NCBI GenBank assembly: GCA_020633235.1
Contig: JACKEA010000001.1
Location: 682,001 to 746,000, forward strand
Length of the DNA stretch: 64,000 bases
Reading direction: 5' to 3'
From: Polyangiaceae bacterium
Lineage (GTDB): Bacteria; Myxococcota_A; Polyangia; Polyangiales; Polyangiaceae
Below the pieces are notes generated by a model. The model was given only the letters and a program-made list of their open reading frames with translations. It searched no databases and had not been told where the DNA came from. Each line of letters opens with the position of its first letter. The first letter of the stretch is position 1. Positions 50,884-60,097 of this stretch are shown here, in pieces. The translations under genes were made by a program, and so were the position numbers.

Positions 50884-52533
50884 TCACTTCTCGTGGCAGT
50901 CCTTGCACTCACGGCTCGGGCGCTGCCCCGCTTTGTGGCACTGGTTGCACATGACCATGTCGTGGCCGTCGATATCGAGGTGTTCCTTCGGCATCCGCCA
51001 GGGGTGCCAGTCGTCCATGGCTTCCGGATCCACGCCGCCCAGCGCCATCACGCGGCCACGCTCGGGCTTGGAGTGGCAGGTGCCGTTGCAGTCGTGGGGC
51101 AACACCTTCCCGCTCTCGGTAACGTGCTTGCCGTCGTGGCAGCGGAAGCACCCCGCCCAGTAGCGGTGGCCGATGTTCATCGGGTAGGTCTCCCAATCCA
51201 CGTTCATCTTGGGAAACACGCCGCGGTCGAAGATCTCGATCATGACCTTCACGGCGTTGTCGATGTCGGTTTTGCGCTTCTGGAAAATGTCCGGATAGTT
51301 CTTCTGGTAGTAGTCGTTGATGTACTTCTTGATCAGATCGTGAGCCATCTCGGAGTCCTTGCGCTCTTTGAACACGGACTCGACGGCGATCTTCTTGATG
51401 TACGGCAGGTCGGACGCGATGCGACCACGCAGCAGGGCCTGATCCACCGCGGCGTCCGGCGGTGGGAAGGAGTGCGCCGGCCGGTTGTGGCAGTCCATGC
51501 AGTCCATGGTGTGCCGCGGCAGCTTCTCGATCTCCGACGGTGAGAGCTTGGTCTTGGTGGACTTGTAGACGACCTCTGAGCCGTCGGCGTGCTTGACCTT
51601 GACCCAGGGAATGATCTGGAGCTTGTGGTCCGCCGCCGCGAAGGTGACGGTGTTGTTGACCACCATGTGCCAGTGGATGCCCTGGCTCTTGCCGTGGGCC
51701 GGGCTGCCGCCGCCGGTCTTGAGCGTGAGGGAGATCTGCTCGGCGTCGTTGGTCTCGTTGTACCGGTAGTGCGGGAGCTGGAGCAGCTTGGCGCCGAAGA
51801 ACTTCTGCGGCCAATGGCACTGCTCGCAGGTTTCCCGGGCCGGGCGCAGGTGCTCGATGGGCGTGGGGATCGGTCGCTGATAGTTGTTGGTGATCACGGC
51901 CAGAACCTGGCGCGCACCGGAGAGCTTGGAACGAACGTACCAGCCGGCGCCCTCACCCACGTGGCAGGCGACGCAAGGCACGCGCGCGTGTGCCGAGTCC
52001 TGATAGGCCGTGAACTCCGGCTGCATCGGGACGTGGCAAACCTGGCCGCAGAAGTACACGGACTCCGTGAAGTGGAACCCCTGGTAGGACGCCCACACCA
52101 CGAGGGTGGCCACCACCACGCCACCGACGGTGGAGTACGCGAACACCTTGCGCTGGTGCTTGTCGTTCAGGTCGATGCGCGGATATGGCAAGTCCTGGAG
52201 GGACTCGGCCCGCCGGCGCCGCCCGGCCTCCCAGCGCATGCCGAGCAGGAACATGACGATGCCCGCGAACATGAGCGCGGGGAACACCATGAACGTGAAG
52301 ATGCCCATGTACGGGTTGATGCCCCCGGAGCTCGTCACGTGCGCCAGCAGGGAAATCGCGATCAACACCGCGCCCAGCACGACGACCAAGCCGCCCAGGT
52401 GGCTGACGATGTTGTAGTAGAGCGGACGCGCCTTACCCTTGGCTTTTTCGTCGCCCTTTTCCGCCGAGCCCTTGGCTTCCTTCTCTTCGGGCTCGGGGGT
52501 GGGTTCGTCTTGGGTTTCGTCCTGCTCCGACAT
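50884..52533 (-). CDS. NapC/NirT-family multiheme membrane cytochrome
   Basis: The 549-aa protein has an acidic N-terminal tail, about three membrane segments (near 42-62, 75-97 and 128-150) and then heme sites CVACH, CEQCH, CMDCH, CFRCH, CNQCH and CKDCH. Two CX3CH motifs (CGQVCHVPM and CNGTCH) would be atypical heme sites, for a total of six to eight. The first site with a nearby Met fits the NapC/NrfH quinol-oxidising type. It is larger than NapC or NrfH (about 200 aa). It starts with GAGGAG upstream and lies between the 34- and 10-heme genes, 12 bp and 15 bp apart. Confidence 0.92.
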   Translation of the reverse strand: MSEQDETQDEPTPEPEEKEAKGSAEKGDEKAKGKARPLYYNIVSHLGGLVVVLGAVLIAISLLAHVTSSGGINPYMGIFTFMVFPALMFAGIVMFLLGMRWEAGRRRRAESLQDLPYPRIDLNDKHQRKVFAYSTVGGVVVATLVVWASYQGFHFTESVYFCGQVCHVPMQPEFTAYQDSAHARVPCVACHVGEGAGWYVRSKLSGARQVLAVITNNYQRPIPTPIEHLRPARETCEQCHWPQKFFGAKLLQLPHYRYNETNDAEQISLTLKTGGGSPAHGKSQGIHWHMVVNNTVTFAAADHKLQIIPWVKVKHADGSEVVYKSTKTKLSPSEIEKLPRHTMDCMDCHNRPAHSFPPPDAAVDQALLRGRIASDLPYIKKIAVESVFKERKDSEMAHDLIKKYINDYYQKNYPDIFQKRKTDIDNAVKVMIEIFDRGVFPKMNVDWETYPMNIGHRYWAGCFRCHDGKHVTESGKVLPHDCNGTCHSKPERGRVMALGGVDPEAMDDWHPWRMPKEHLDIDGHDMVMCNQCHKAGQRPSRECKDCHEK

Positions 52534-52545
52534 CTCGGGCGCTCC

Positions 52546-54735
52546 TCACTTGGCCTTGCGGAATAGGTGGCACGCAGCGCAGTTCTGCGCGTTCGGGAAG
52601 TGGTTCTGCTTGTCCTGGTGGCAGGTCAGGCACTCCTTGCGCGCCGGCATCTTCTTGGCGTGCGTGTCATGGCAGCTGGTGCAGCGATCGTGTCCCTTCA
52701 CGTTGTGCGCTGCCTGCAGCGTGGTGTGACACGACGCGCACTTGGGCGGGTCGAAGGCGTGGGGCTTGTGGCACGAGTTACACGTGGAGTGCTTCGGCCC
52801 GCGGCCCTTCACCGCGCTCACCTGCTGGGAGTGGCACTTGTTGCATCCACCCCACAGGTTCTTCGGTGGAACGTGCGCGTCATGGCACGACGAGCATTGG
52901 TGCCGAGTCGTGGCGACCTGCTTGGCCTCCGACGCATGGCATTGGTTGCACTGCTTCGGCTTCGTCGGGTTGTGTGTCTGGTGACACTGATTGCAGCTGA
53001 TGTGCGACTTAGCCGGCCATGCCGAGACGTTCTTGGCCTTGTCGTCGTGACACTGGGTGCACGGGTTGGACTTGAGCTGATCTCCGTGTGCGGCCTTGTG
53101 GCAGGTCTGGCACTGGGAGTGCTTGCCCCCGGGCTGAGAGATCTCGGTGTGACAGTTGCGGCAAGAGGCGGCCTTGCCCAGGGGCGGTCCATGCTGCTGG
53201 TGGCAGGTGCTGCACTTGCCCGTGTGGGGTCCGCTCGTCGGGTTCTTGTGACAGCTGGTGCAGGCGTCGAAGGTGGCGCGGAAGACGTGCGTCTGGTGGC
53301 AGCTCGCGCAGCGCTGGTGCTTGTCGATCTTGGCGGCGGAGACCAGCTGGTTTTCCTGCTTGTGGCAGGTAGGGCAGGCCTTGGGCGCCAGGTTGGGGGC
53401 GTGGGGCGAGTGGCAGGTGGCGCAGGAGGCTTTTTTGTGCGGGGCAACGGACCGCGCCAGCTGGTTGGCTTGCGGCTTGTGGCAGGTGGCGCACAGCTTG
53501 GTGTCCTGCTTGGACTGGTGCGGGTTGTGGCAGGTGGTGCACTCCTTGTGCTTGTGCCCGCCGTTCTTGCGATGGCACGTCAAGCACACCGTCTGCTCGT
53601 TGCGTGTGACGTGGGGCTTGTGGCAGTTGACGCAGTCCGAGTGCTTTCCCGACTCCCACGACGCCAGCATGTTTGTCTGGTCCTCGTGGCACTTCTTGCA
53701 GCCGTCCATGTTCGCCTTGAACTCGTGCGGCTTGTGGCATTGCGCGCAGCGGTCGTGGGCGACGGCGAGGGTCTTCTTCTGCTCCGCCTGCTTCTCGTGG
53801 CACTTGCTGCACACGGTCATCAGCTTCGCGCGCGGGCTGTGCGCGGTGTGGCAAGTGTCGCAGGTGAACTCCTTCGGACGCTGAGAGGCGTGGAACTCAC
53901 TCGGGATCTTGACGTGGCAGCGCGTGCACTCGGTGCCGGGAGTGCGCCCCGCTTCCGTCTTCTTGTGGGGCGTGTGGCACAGGCTGCAGGTCTTGAGGCT
54001 GCCGTGGATCATGGTGGCCGGCACCGCCTCCGCCTTGATCACGGTGGCGAAGCGATTGCTGCGGTCCGCGCTCTTCTCCCCACCGTGGCAACGGCGGCAG
54101 TCGTTGGACGGCGTCTGCGCGCCGCCCCCGACCTTGGCCAGGTAGTTGTGGCAAGACAGGCAGCTGATCTTCTGCGGCTTGCCCTCCATCTTGTGCGGGC
54201 CGTAGACCGCAATCTCCGTATGGCACTTGGCGCAAGCGTCCGGCTTGGGCTCCGTCTTGTGCGCCTTCCACGTGTGGCACTCGCTGCATTCCAGCGGTTT
54301 CTCCGCCTTCAACACGTGGTCTCGGTGGCCGTTCGTGCGGGTGATGTGCCACGCCTCGGTGCTGCCCTTGGTGTGGCAGTTCTTGCAGCTCTTCGGCTCG
54401 AACTTTCCGTGGGGCGTGCCCTTGGACGAATACAAGCTGGTGGCCCATTGCCGCACGTTCTGGTCGTAGCGACTCTGGTGGCAGTCCGTGCACGCTTGGT
54501 CCTTGTGGGCGCCGCCGTGCATCTCGGTGAGCGCGGGCGTGTGACAGGACTCGCACAGCTTCGGGTCCTTGGCGATCCGGTCCACCTTGTAGGCGCCCAC
54601 GGCGCCCGCCACGGTGATGACGGCCAACAGCCCAAACAGCCAGTAGGCGAGACGGGTCCACCACGGACGCTTCGTCGCGTCCGTCTTGGTGTCACCCGGT
54701 TCGGGTTCGGGAGGATCGGAGGTTCGTTCGCTCAA
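52546..54735 (-). CDS. Membrane-anchored giant multiheme cytochrome c with 34 CXXCH sites
   Basis: The 729-aa protein begins with an acidic cytosolic tail and one membrane segment (about 27-47), then an unbroken run of 34 CXXCH motifs from CESCH to CAACH, on average one per 20 residues. I counted them in order along the translation. No other domain is present, so it looks like a pure heme wire. It is the first gene of the operon; the start is a TTG at 54735 with GAAGG 7 nt upstream. The N-terminal anchor and periplasmic heme array suggest an electron conduit across the envelope. The electron partner is unknown. Confidence 0.94.
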   Translation of the reverse strand: MSERTSDPPEPEPGDTKTDATKRPWWTRLAYWLFGLLAVITVAGAVGAYKVDRIAKDPKLCESCHTPALTEMHGGAHKDQACTDCHQSRYDQNVRQWATSLYSSKGTPHGKFEPKSCKNCHTKGSTEAWHITRTNGHRDHVLKAEKPLECSECHTWKAHKTEPKPDACAKCHTEIAVYGPHKMEGKPQKISCLSCHNYLAKVGGGAQTPSNDCRRCHGGEKSADRSNRFATVIKAEAVPATMIHGSLKTCSLCHTPHKKTEAGRTPGTECTRCHVKIPSEFHASQRPKEFTCDTCHTAHSPRAKLMTVCSKCHEKQAEQKKTLAVAHDRCAQCHKPHEFKANMDGCKKCHEDQTNMLASWESGKHSDCVNCHKPHVTRNEQTVCLTCHRKNGGHKHKECTTCHNPHQSKQDTKLCATCHKPQANQLARSVAPHKKASCATCHSPHAPNLAPKACPTCHKQENQLVSAAKIDKHQRCASCHQTHVFRATFDACTSCHKNPTSGPHTGKCSTCHQQHGPPLGKAASCRNCHTEISQPGGKHSQCQTCHKAAHGDQLKSNPCTQCHDDKAKNVSAWPAKSHISCNQCHQTHNPTKPKQCNQCHASEAKQVATTRHQCSSCHDAHVPPKNLWGGCNKCHSQQVSAVKGRGPKHSTCNSCHKPHAFDPPKCASCHTTLQAAHNVKGHDRCTSCHDTHAKKMPARKECLTCHQDKQNHFPNAQNCAACHLFRKAK

Positions 54736-55302
54736 GGTTCAGCCTTCACCACCGGATGGATCGGCAGGTGTGGGATCCCCCTGGAGGGCTGCGTCGACGA
54801 GCTGAGCCACGTGATCGCAAACCGCAGGGCGATGCCCTTGTCGTCGTGGATCGTCGTGGCTACCATTTGCGTCCGTCCTCGGTGTCGCGGCGGCTGCAAG
54901 TCGCGTGCCTCGGGCGCGGCTTATGGCATGGAGCCAGCGCTGTCGTCGAGCGCGCATACGAGCGTTCGTGCTCTGCCGAGGCAGGCGCACTGATTGATGT
55001 CGGTTGGACTCGCTGATCGAGTGCGCAACGCTTGCACATGGGTCCCTCTGCGCGGCAGAAGCTGCGGCGCGCGTTGACAAAGGAATAGCAAACGCTCCGG
55101 GTATCTGAGAATCCCCGCCCGCCTCGTGCTCGCAGGCACTGCTCGATGCCGCGTACACGCGGGCAAGAACCCGGTGCATCCAGGGTGACCGCGCAAGGTC
55201 TTCGGATTCTCGAACCTCACGCTTCGTCACGTGTGCGCAAATGCTGCGCTGTTCAGGGCCGTCCGGGCAGGACTTTCGTACCTGCCCGTGGCCCTGACTG
55301 GT
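54736..55302. other. Gene-free region upstream of the cytochrome operon
   Basis: Over 560 bp I see no convincing coding frame; candidate frames have aberrant composition and no family. It should contain the cytochrome operon promoter. A plus-strand TTGACA at 55074-55079 has no good -10 partner. Confidence 0.55.
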
Positions 55303-55770
55303 TCACTTCGCGTGGGGAGAGGCGGCCTGCTGCTGCTGCAGGGTGCCGAAATAGATGCTGTCGAAAGTCCGCTTGAGCGTGGGACTCGTGAAGTTCTTCA
55401 TCTCCATAGCGCCTACGACCTTGGCTTGGTCTCCGGCCTTCATCTCGGCCGTTGGCACCGCCGCCCAGACCTCGCCGGAATCTGTCTGAATGCGCAGATA
55501 GGTGTAGCTGGAGACGTTGATGGCCTCCTTTACCTCACCCGCCAGATCCGCCTTCGCCGAGGGCGCCTGCTGCATGCTTCCCGGGTCGTCCGGGATGGGG
55601 GGATGATTCGGCGGCAACGTTTGCTCCGTTCCCGTGAGGGGTGGAGCCTGCGTGGCGTTCGCGGGGGTTGCCGCTTGGGTTTCCGGCGTGACGGAGGGCT
55701 GCTGGCGAACGGTGGCGCCGATGACGGCGGCAAGCACGACAGCACCCGCAAGAACGTATCCAACCTTCAT
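55303..55770 (-). CDS. NrfJ-like protein
   Basis: The 155-aa exported or membrane-anchored protein has an N-terminal hydrophobic segment, a Pro/Gln-rich linker and a C-terminal beta domain with VKEAINVSSYTYLRIQTDSGEVWAAVP, then FTSPTLKRTFDSIYFG. This is the conserved core of the NrfJ-like family found next to multiheme cytochrome genes. It lies upstream of the cytochrome operon on the same strand but 570 bp away, so it probably has its own promoter. The role is likely in cytochrome maturation or regulation, but the family function is not established. Confidence 0.82.
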   Translation of the reverse strand: MKVGYVLAGAVVLAAVIGATVRQQPSVTPETQAATPANATQAPPLTGTEQTLPPNHPPIPDDPGSMQQAPSAKADLAGEVKEAINVSSYTYLRIQTDSGEVWAAVPTAEMKAGDQAKVVGAMEMKNFTSPTLKRTFDSIYFGTLQQQQAASPHAK

Positions 55771-56254
55771 GATTCAGACTCCCTTTCGCGCCGGCCCAAA
55801 TGCACGATTGGTGCCACTGGCCGCCGCGCCTCGGCTCCGGGATCTCTAGCGCCGATTGCCCTCGAGCCAAAACGTGAATTGCACGACGAGCTGCCGTGGG
55901 GTCCGCCTGAAGCCTCGATTTCGCCGACTTGCCCTCCAATTTCGTCGTGCTGCCGCCCCAATGCTCCCCCACCGTCTGCTCGCTGCGCGGACCTCTCCGC
56001 CGTGAGCCCACGGCCGAAACACGACCTCGCCGGGCTCCTCCACGCGCACGGACTGCGTGGCCAGGCGCCGTGGCTAGCCGAGGCGGCGGGCCGCGACGTA
56101 GCTGTCGACCCCCGCAGCTGACGGCGCGCGCAGCGGAGGCGAGCAGCTCGAGGTAGCCCGCGACCTCCAGGTACGATGGACGCTCTCGGCTGCCGAGGGT
56201 CAGTGGGCTGCGTCGGACGTCAACGTGCGTCCGCGCGGGAAGAAGCACGACCGG
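55771..56254. other. Gene-free region
   Basis: About 480 bp without a convincing gene. Minus-strand frames here extend across the NrfJ-like gene and have shadow-like composition. Confidence 0.5.
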
Positions 56255-56641
56255 TCAGCGGGACGCTGGCGCCGCGTTCTCGAGCCGATGCAGGCCGCTG
56301 ATGCGGCAGTAGGAACGCAGGGCCACCACGGCTTCCTTGTCCAGATCCAGAAAGCGCAGCGCGGTGGTGCCGTCCTCCGTACGGATGACCTCGGCGCGTG
56401 CCTCCACTGCGAAGCCGATGGGAAGCTCGAAATAGACCTCGACGATGTTGCCGATGGTGAGCGACAGCTCGGAGCTGACCGAGATGCCCCCGCCGGAAAC
56501 GTCTCGCGCGCGGGCCGGCTGCGACGCGCTGGCGGCGTCGATCAGCACGGGGCGATCCAGCGGCGCGCGCCGGTAGGCGCGCCGTTCGAGACGGGTGCCG
56601 GGTTCGCTGCTGGAGGTGGCCATCGTGCAGTTCTCATTCAT
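56255..56641 (-). CDS. PilZ-domain protein (c-di-GMP binding)
   Basis: The 128-aa product has RRAYRRAPLDRPVLID with the RxxxR motif and ARDVSGGGISV with the D/NxSxxG motif, the two c-di-GMP contacts of PilZ domains. Strands EVYFELPIGFAVEARAEVIRTEDGTTALRFLDLDKEAV in pattern follow. The start is ATG 56641 or 56623; a longer frame upstream looks non-coding. It is a single-domain adaptor, probably soluble, and one of two in this region. Confidence 0.85.
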   Translation of the reverse strand: MNENCTMATSSSEPGTRLERRAYRRAPLDRPVLIDAASASQPARARDVSGGGISVSSELSLTIGNIVEVYFELPIGFAVEARAEVIRTEDGTTALRFLDLDKEAVVALRSYCRISGLHRLENAAPASR

Positions 56642-56832
56642 CGGGCGTACCAAAGGCGCTTCATCAACGATTCCGCGGCGCTGGACATTCCCGAAGCGAA
56701 TCGAGCTATGAAATCTTTGCGAGGGGCCATGCCTCACCGCGGCGGCTGTCATGTGGGTCGAGGTGCGCCGGAAGCCCGCGCTATTCATGCTCTGGACAAC
56801 GGCGCGGGGCGCTGGCGCTTACACTCGCGGCC

Positions 56833-59083
56833 GTGACGCCGAGGCCTACAGAGCAGCGCGGCATCGTCGCGCTGGCGATCGTTGCTTCTGGTGGCGCCAT
56901 CGCGCAGCTGGTGGCGTCCAAGGCTGCGCGCGATGCGCTGTTCCTGGCGGGCTTCGAGGTCACGCTCCTGCCGCGGATGATGCTGCTCGCGGCAGCCGTC
57001 TCTCTGCTCGCAGCGTGGGCTGCGTCTCGACTCTTTGCCGCTGCGTCCCCCGCGCGCGCTCCCGATCACGTTCGTGGTGAGCGGGGTGCTCTACGCTTTG
57101 GAGTGGTCGACCTTCGCTTCGTCCCCACGACTCGTCGTCGTGCTGCTCTACCTCCACGTTGCCGCGTTCAGCTCGACATTGATTGCGGGCTTGTGGAGCC
57201 TGGTGAACGAATGCTTGGATCCCCACAGCGCGAAGCGGCACTTCGCCCGCATCTCCATGGGCGGGACGGTCGGAGGTGCAGCCGCGGGCCTGGCGGGCTG
57301 GCAGCTCGGCGGCCGGCTCGGCGCGACGGCGCTCTTGCCGCTCCTGGCGCTGACGTGCTTTGGCTGCGCCCTGGCCGTGACGCTGCTGGCGCGACGTAGC
57401 CGGGGCTCCCGAAAGCGAGCGCGGCGTGCCCGCGCCGACCCGACAAAAGGCACGCTGGTCATGGCCCGCAGCCCCTACCTGCGGCACATCGCGGTGCTGG
57501 TGCTGCTCTCCTCCTTGGGCGCCGCGCTGCTCGACTACGTGCTCTCCTCCCGCGCCAAGGGCACGCTGACCGGGGCCGAACAACTGGTGACGTTCTTCGC
57601 GCTGTTTCACATGGGCGTCGGCGTCGGATCCTTTCTGCTGCAAGCCGCGGCCAGTCGCGTGGCCCTGGAGCGGGCCGGCATCGCGGGTACCGTGAGCCTG
57701 TTGCCGCTGTCGGTGCTGCTGGGCGGCGGTGTGGGGCTTCTGTCCAGCGCGCTGTGGGCGGTGGTGGTGCTTCGAGGACTCGAAGCGCTGGTGGCGAGCT
57801 CGCTGTATCGTGCTGCCTACGAGCTGCTCTACACGCCGGTGCCGAAGGCGGAGAAGCGCCAAGCCAAGATGCTGATCGACGTGGGCGTCAATCGCATTGG
57901 AGCGGTGCTGGGCAGCGGCGCCGTGATGGCGCTTTTGGTGGTGCTGCCTCGCGGCGTGGAGCCCGCGCTCATCGTGCTGGCCATGCTGGTGGCGGCGGCG
58001 TGTGCCGTCACGGCGATCCGGCTTCACGGTGGCTATGTCCGCGCGCTGGAGACGAGCTTGAAGTCCGGTGCCGTTGCCCTGTCTTCGGCCCGTGTCATCG
58101 ATCCAGCGACGCGGCGTACGCTGGCGGAGACCGCCGCCCTCGATCGCCAGGAGCTGCTGCGCGCGATCGAAGAACGCCGCAGTGTGCGACCGTCCGAGGA
58201 CCCGTTCGGCAGCGCCCGGAACAGCGAGCCACCGGAGGGTGGCCAGGAGTTTTCGCCGCAGGGTGAGGGGGCCGGATTCGTCGTGGCGCCCTCGGGCGTG
58301 GGCTGGGAGCTCGCCGGCGACGAGATCGACGACGTGAGTCGCGCGCTTGCGGATCTGCGTAGCGAGGACGAGGCCCGGGTCCGCTTCGCGCTGGCGCGCT
58401 ACCAGCCGCTGCCAGCGGCCTTGGTGCCCGCCGCGATCGATCTGCTGGCACGGGACGACGTGTGTCGCGCGGCGCTGGCGAGCCTGCGAGAGGTGGCGCC
58501 GAAGTGCCCGGGGCAGCTGGTGGACGCGCTGCTCGATCGGGATCGCGACGAAGTCCTGCGTCACCGCATCCCCCGTACCCTGGAGGCCTGTACCGACGAG
58601 CGCACGGTGCACGGTCTGCTGGCAGCGCTGTTCGAGCCCGAGCTCGACGTGCGCTATCAAGCGGCGCTCGCGCTCTTGCGCATCACGGAGAAGAGCCCGG
58701 AGCTGCGGCTGCCGCGAGAACGGATCATCGCGGCGGCCGGCCGAGAGATCGAGCTCGGCCAAAAGGCGTGGTCGGATCGAGCTCTGGCCTGGAACGCGGA
58801 ACGCGCGGACGAGCGCCTCAGGAACAGGACCGACCGCGGCATGGAGTACGCGATCTGCGTGCTGAGCCTGATCCTCGACCGCGAGCCCCTGCAGATTGCC
58901 TATCGCGCGCTGTTCAGCGAAGACGAGCTCTTGCGCGGCACCGCCATCGAGTATCTCGACAACGTGTTGCCGGAAGAGATCAAAGAGGCCGGCATGGCTT
59001 TCATCGGCATTGCTCGGCCGGTGGGACGACCTCGGAGAAAACTCGGGGATCTGGAGAGAGAGCTGCTCCACAGTCGCGCGTGA
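56833..59083 (+). pseudogene. ATP/ADP translocase-like membrane protein with HEAT-like C-terminus, single frameshift
   Basis: The N-terminal 70 residues (from GTG 56833, LALIVASGGAIAQLVASKAARDALFLAG in pattern) and the following membrane domain (RALPITFVVSGVLYALEWSTF onward) are one family read in two frames. The break is between about 57035 and 57060, in a GC-rich run (GCGTCCCCCGCGCGCGCTCCC). About 12 membrane segments and NECLDPHSAKRHFARISMGGTVGG fit the NTT ATP/ADP antiporter group. The last 250 residues are soluble helical repeats (HEAT-like). A one-base error or real frameshift explains it; if real, the gene is broken. Confidence 0.75.
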
Positions 59084-59103
59084 GCTTGGTATCGTCCGCG
59101 CTG

Positions 59104-59460
59104 ATGACTCGTCGAACGAACGAACGCTATCAGGTTTGGCTGCCCGTCAAGGTGGACTCTCTGCGTGAAGGCATCGCGATCACGCACGATGCAAGCGCGT
59201 CGGGCGCGTTGGTGATGACGGCGAGTACGGTGGACGAAGGGGCGACCATCGAGCTTGCGGTGCGCATGCCGGACAGCGAAGTGCCCAAGCGCATCACGGG
59301 GCGCGTCGTGCGCGTGGAGTCGAACCCGGACGATCCCAACGGGCTTTGGCCGCACCGCATGGCGATCGCCTTCGACGAGCCCGTCCCCGAGCTGGAGTGG
59401 GTGGTGGGGTCCGAACCGGTCGCGGAACGCCGCCAGGATCCGGAGCGCACGGACGAGTGA
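59104..59460 (+). CDS. PilZ-domain protein
   Basis: The 118-aa protein begins MTRRTNERYQVWLPVKV with the RRxxxR element and continues THDASASGALVMTAS (DxSxxG-like motif) and a beta domain (IELAVRMPDSEVPKRITGRVVRVESN in pattern). The motif match is good but the second motif is imperfect (DASASG). It starts 20 bp after the translocase gene and its stop overlaps the next start (GTGA), so it is part of a small operon. Confidence 0.82.
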   Translation: MTRRTNERYQVWLPVKVDSLREGIAITHDASASGALVMTASTVDEGATIELAVRMPDSEVPKRITGRVVRVESNPDDPNGLWPHRMAIAFDEPVPELEWVVGSEPVAERRQDPERTDE

Positions 59461-60026
59461 TTGTCCGGGCGGCAGCCGTCGTCGTCACGCTGCTGGTCGC
59501 GCGAAGCGCGGCGGCCGAGCCGCCCCGTTGGGACGTGCCCACCACTCACGCAGTGGGGCTGATGACCACGATGCGTACGGCGGAGATCTTCATCTGGCCG
59601 GAGCCTTTCGCGCGTTTCGACCCCGGCGGCTACGAACGCGCCTTCTCCCAGCCGCCGAAGTGGGACACCTCCCAGCCCGCCTTCGAGTGGGACGGCGATC
59701 CTTGGGCGGTGAACGTGCTGGGCCACGGCTTGTTCGGCAGCGAGCTCTACCTCCGCGTCCGAAGCTGTCGGCACGGCGTGGTGCCGGCCCTGGCGTTCAC
59801 CACTTTGGGCAGCGCCGTTTGGGAGTATGGGTTCGAGGCCAACGGAGCGCGGCCCAGCGGTTTGGACCTCGTCTACACACCCGCGGCGGGCCTCGTCCTC
59901 GGGGAAGCGCGGCTGCTCGGCTGGCGCGCGGCGAAGGGCATCTCCGATCCCACCTGGCGGGGCATCCTCAGTACGCTGTTCGATCCTTTTGGCGAGCTGG
60001 AGCGTGGTCTCGGCGCGCGTTGCTGA
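59457..60026 (+). CDS. DUF3943-like exported protein
   Basis: The 189-aa protein has a GTG start at 59457 overlapping the PilZ stop codon, a signal peptide ending ARSAAA, and WDGDPWAVNVLGHGLFGSELYLRVR with SAVWEYGFEANGARPSGLDLVYTPAAGLVLGE in pattern. These blocks match the DUF3943 family of outer-membrane-associated proteins. Function is unknown. Translational coupling with a PilZ protein is notable. Confidence 0.78.
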   Translation: MIVRAAAVVVTLLVARSAAAEPPRWDVPTTHAVGLMTTMRTAEIFIWPEPFARFDPGGYERAFSQPPKWDTSQPAFEWDGDPWAVNVLGHGLFGSELYLRVRSCRHGVVPALAFTTLGSAVWEYGFEANGARPSGLDLVYTPAAGLVLGEARLLGWRAAKGISDPTWRGILSTLFDPFGELERGLGARC

Positions 60027-60097
60027 GGTGTGCTCCGATGTGCGCGAGTGTTCCCTTCGGCGACACGCTGGGCGATTCACGCTAAGCTCCCGCTCGA

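Noticed and set aside
52567..54993. An 808-aa plus-strand frame
   Set aside because: It is the antisense of the 34-heme gene; its Leu/Val/Arg pattern is the mirror of Cys-His-Lys codons.
55074..55079. TTGACA as a sigma-70 -35 element on the plus strand
   Set aside because: No convincing -10 at 16-19 bp and no plus-strand gene follows.
54739..55230. A 163-aa minus-strand frame upstream of the cytochrome operon
   Set aside because: Composition is unlike the neighbours (Arg/Ala/Ser-rich), there is no ribosome binding site or family, and it fills the likely promoter region.
56960..59071. A 703-aa minus-strand frame
   Set aside because: It is antisense to the ATP/ADP translocase-like gene, is Gln/His/Arg-rich, and lacks any motif.
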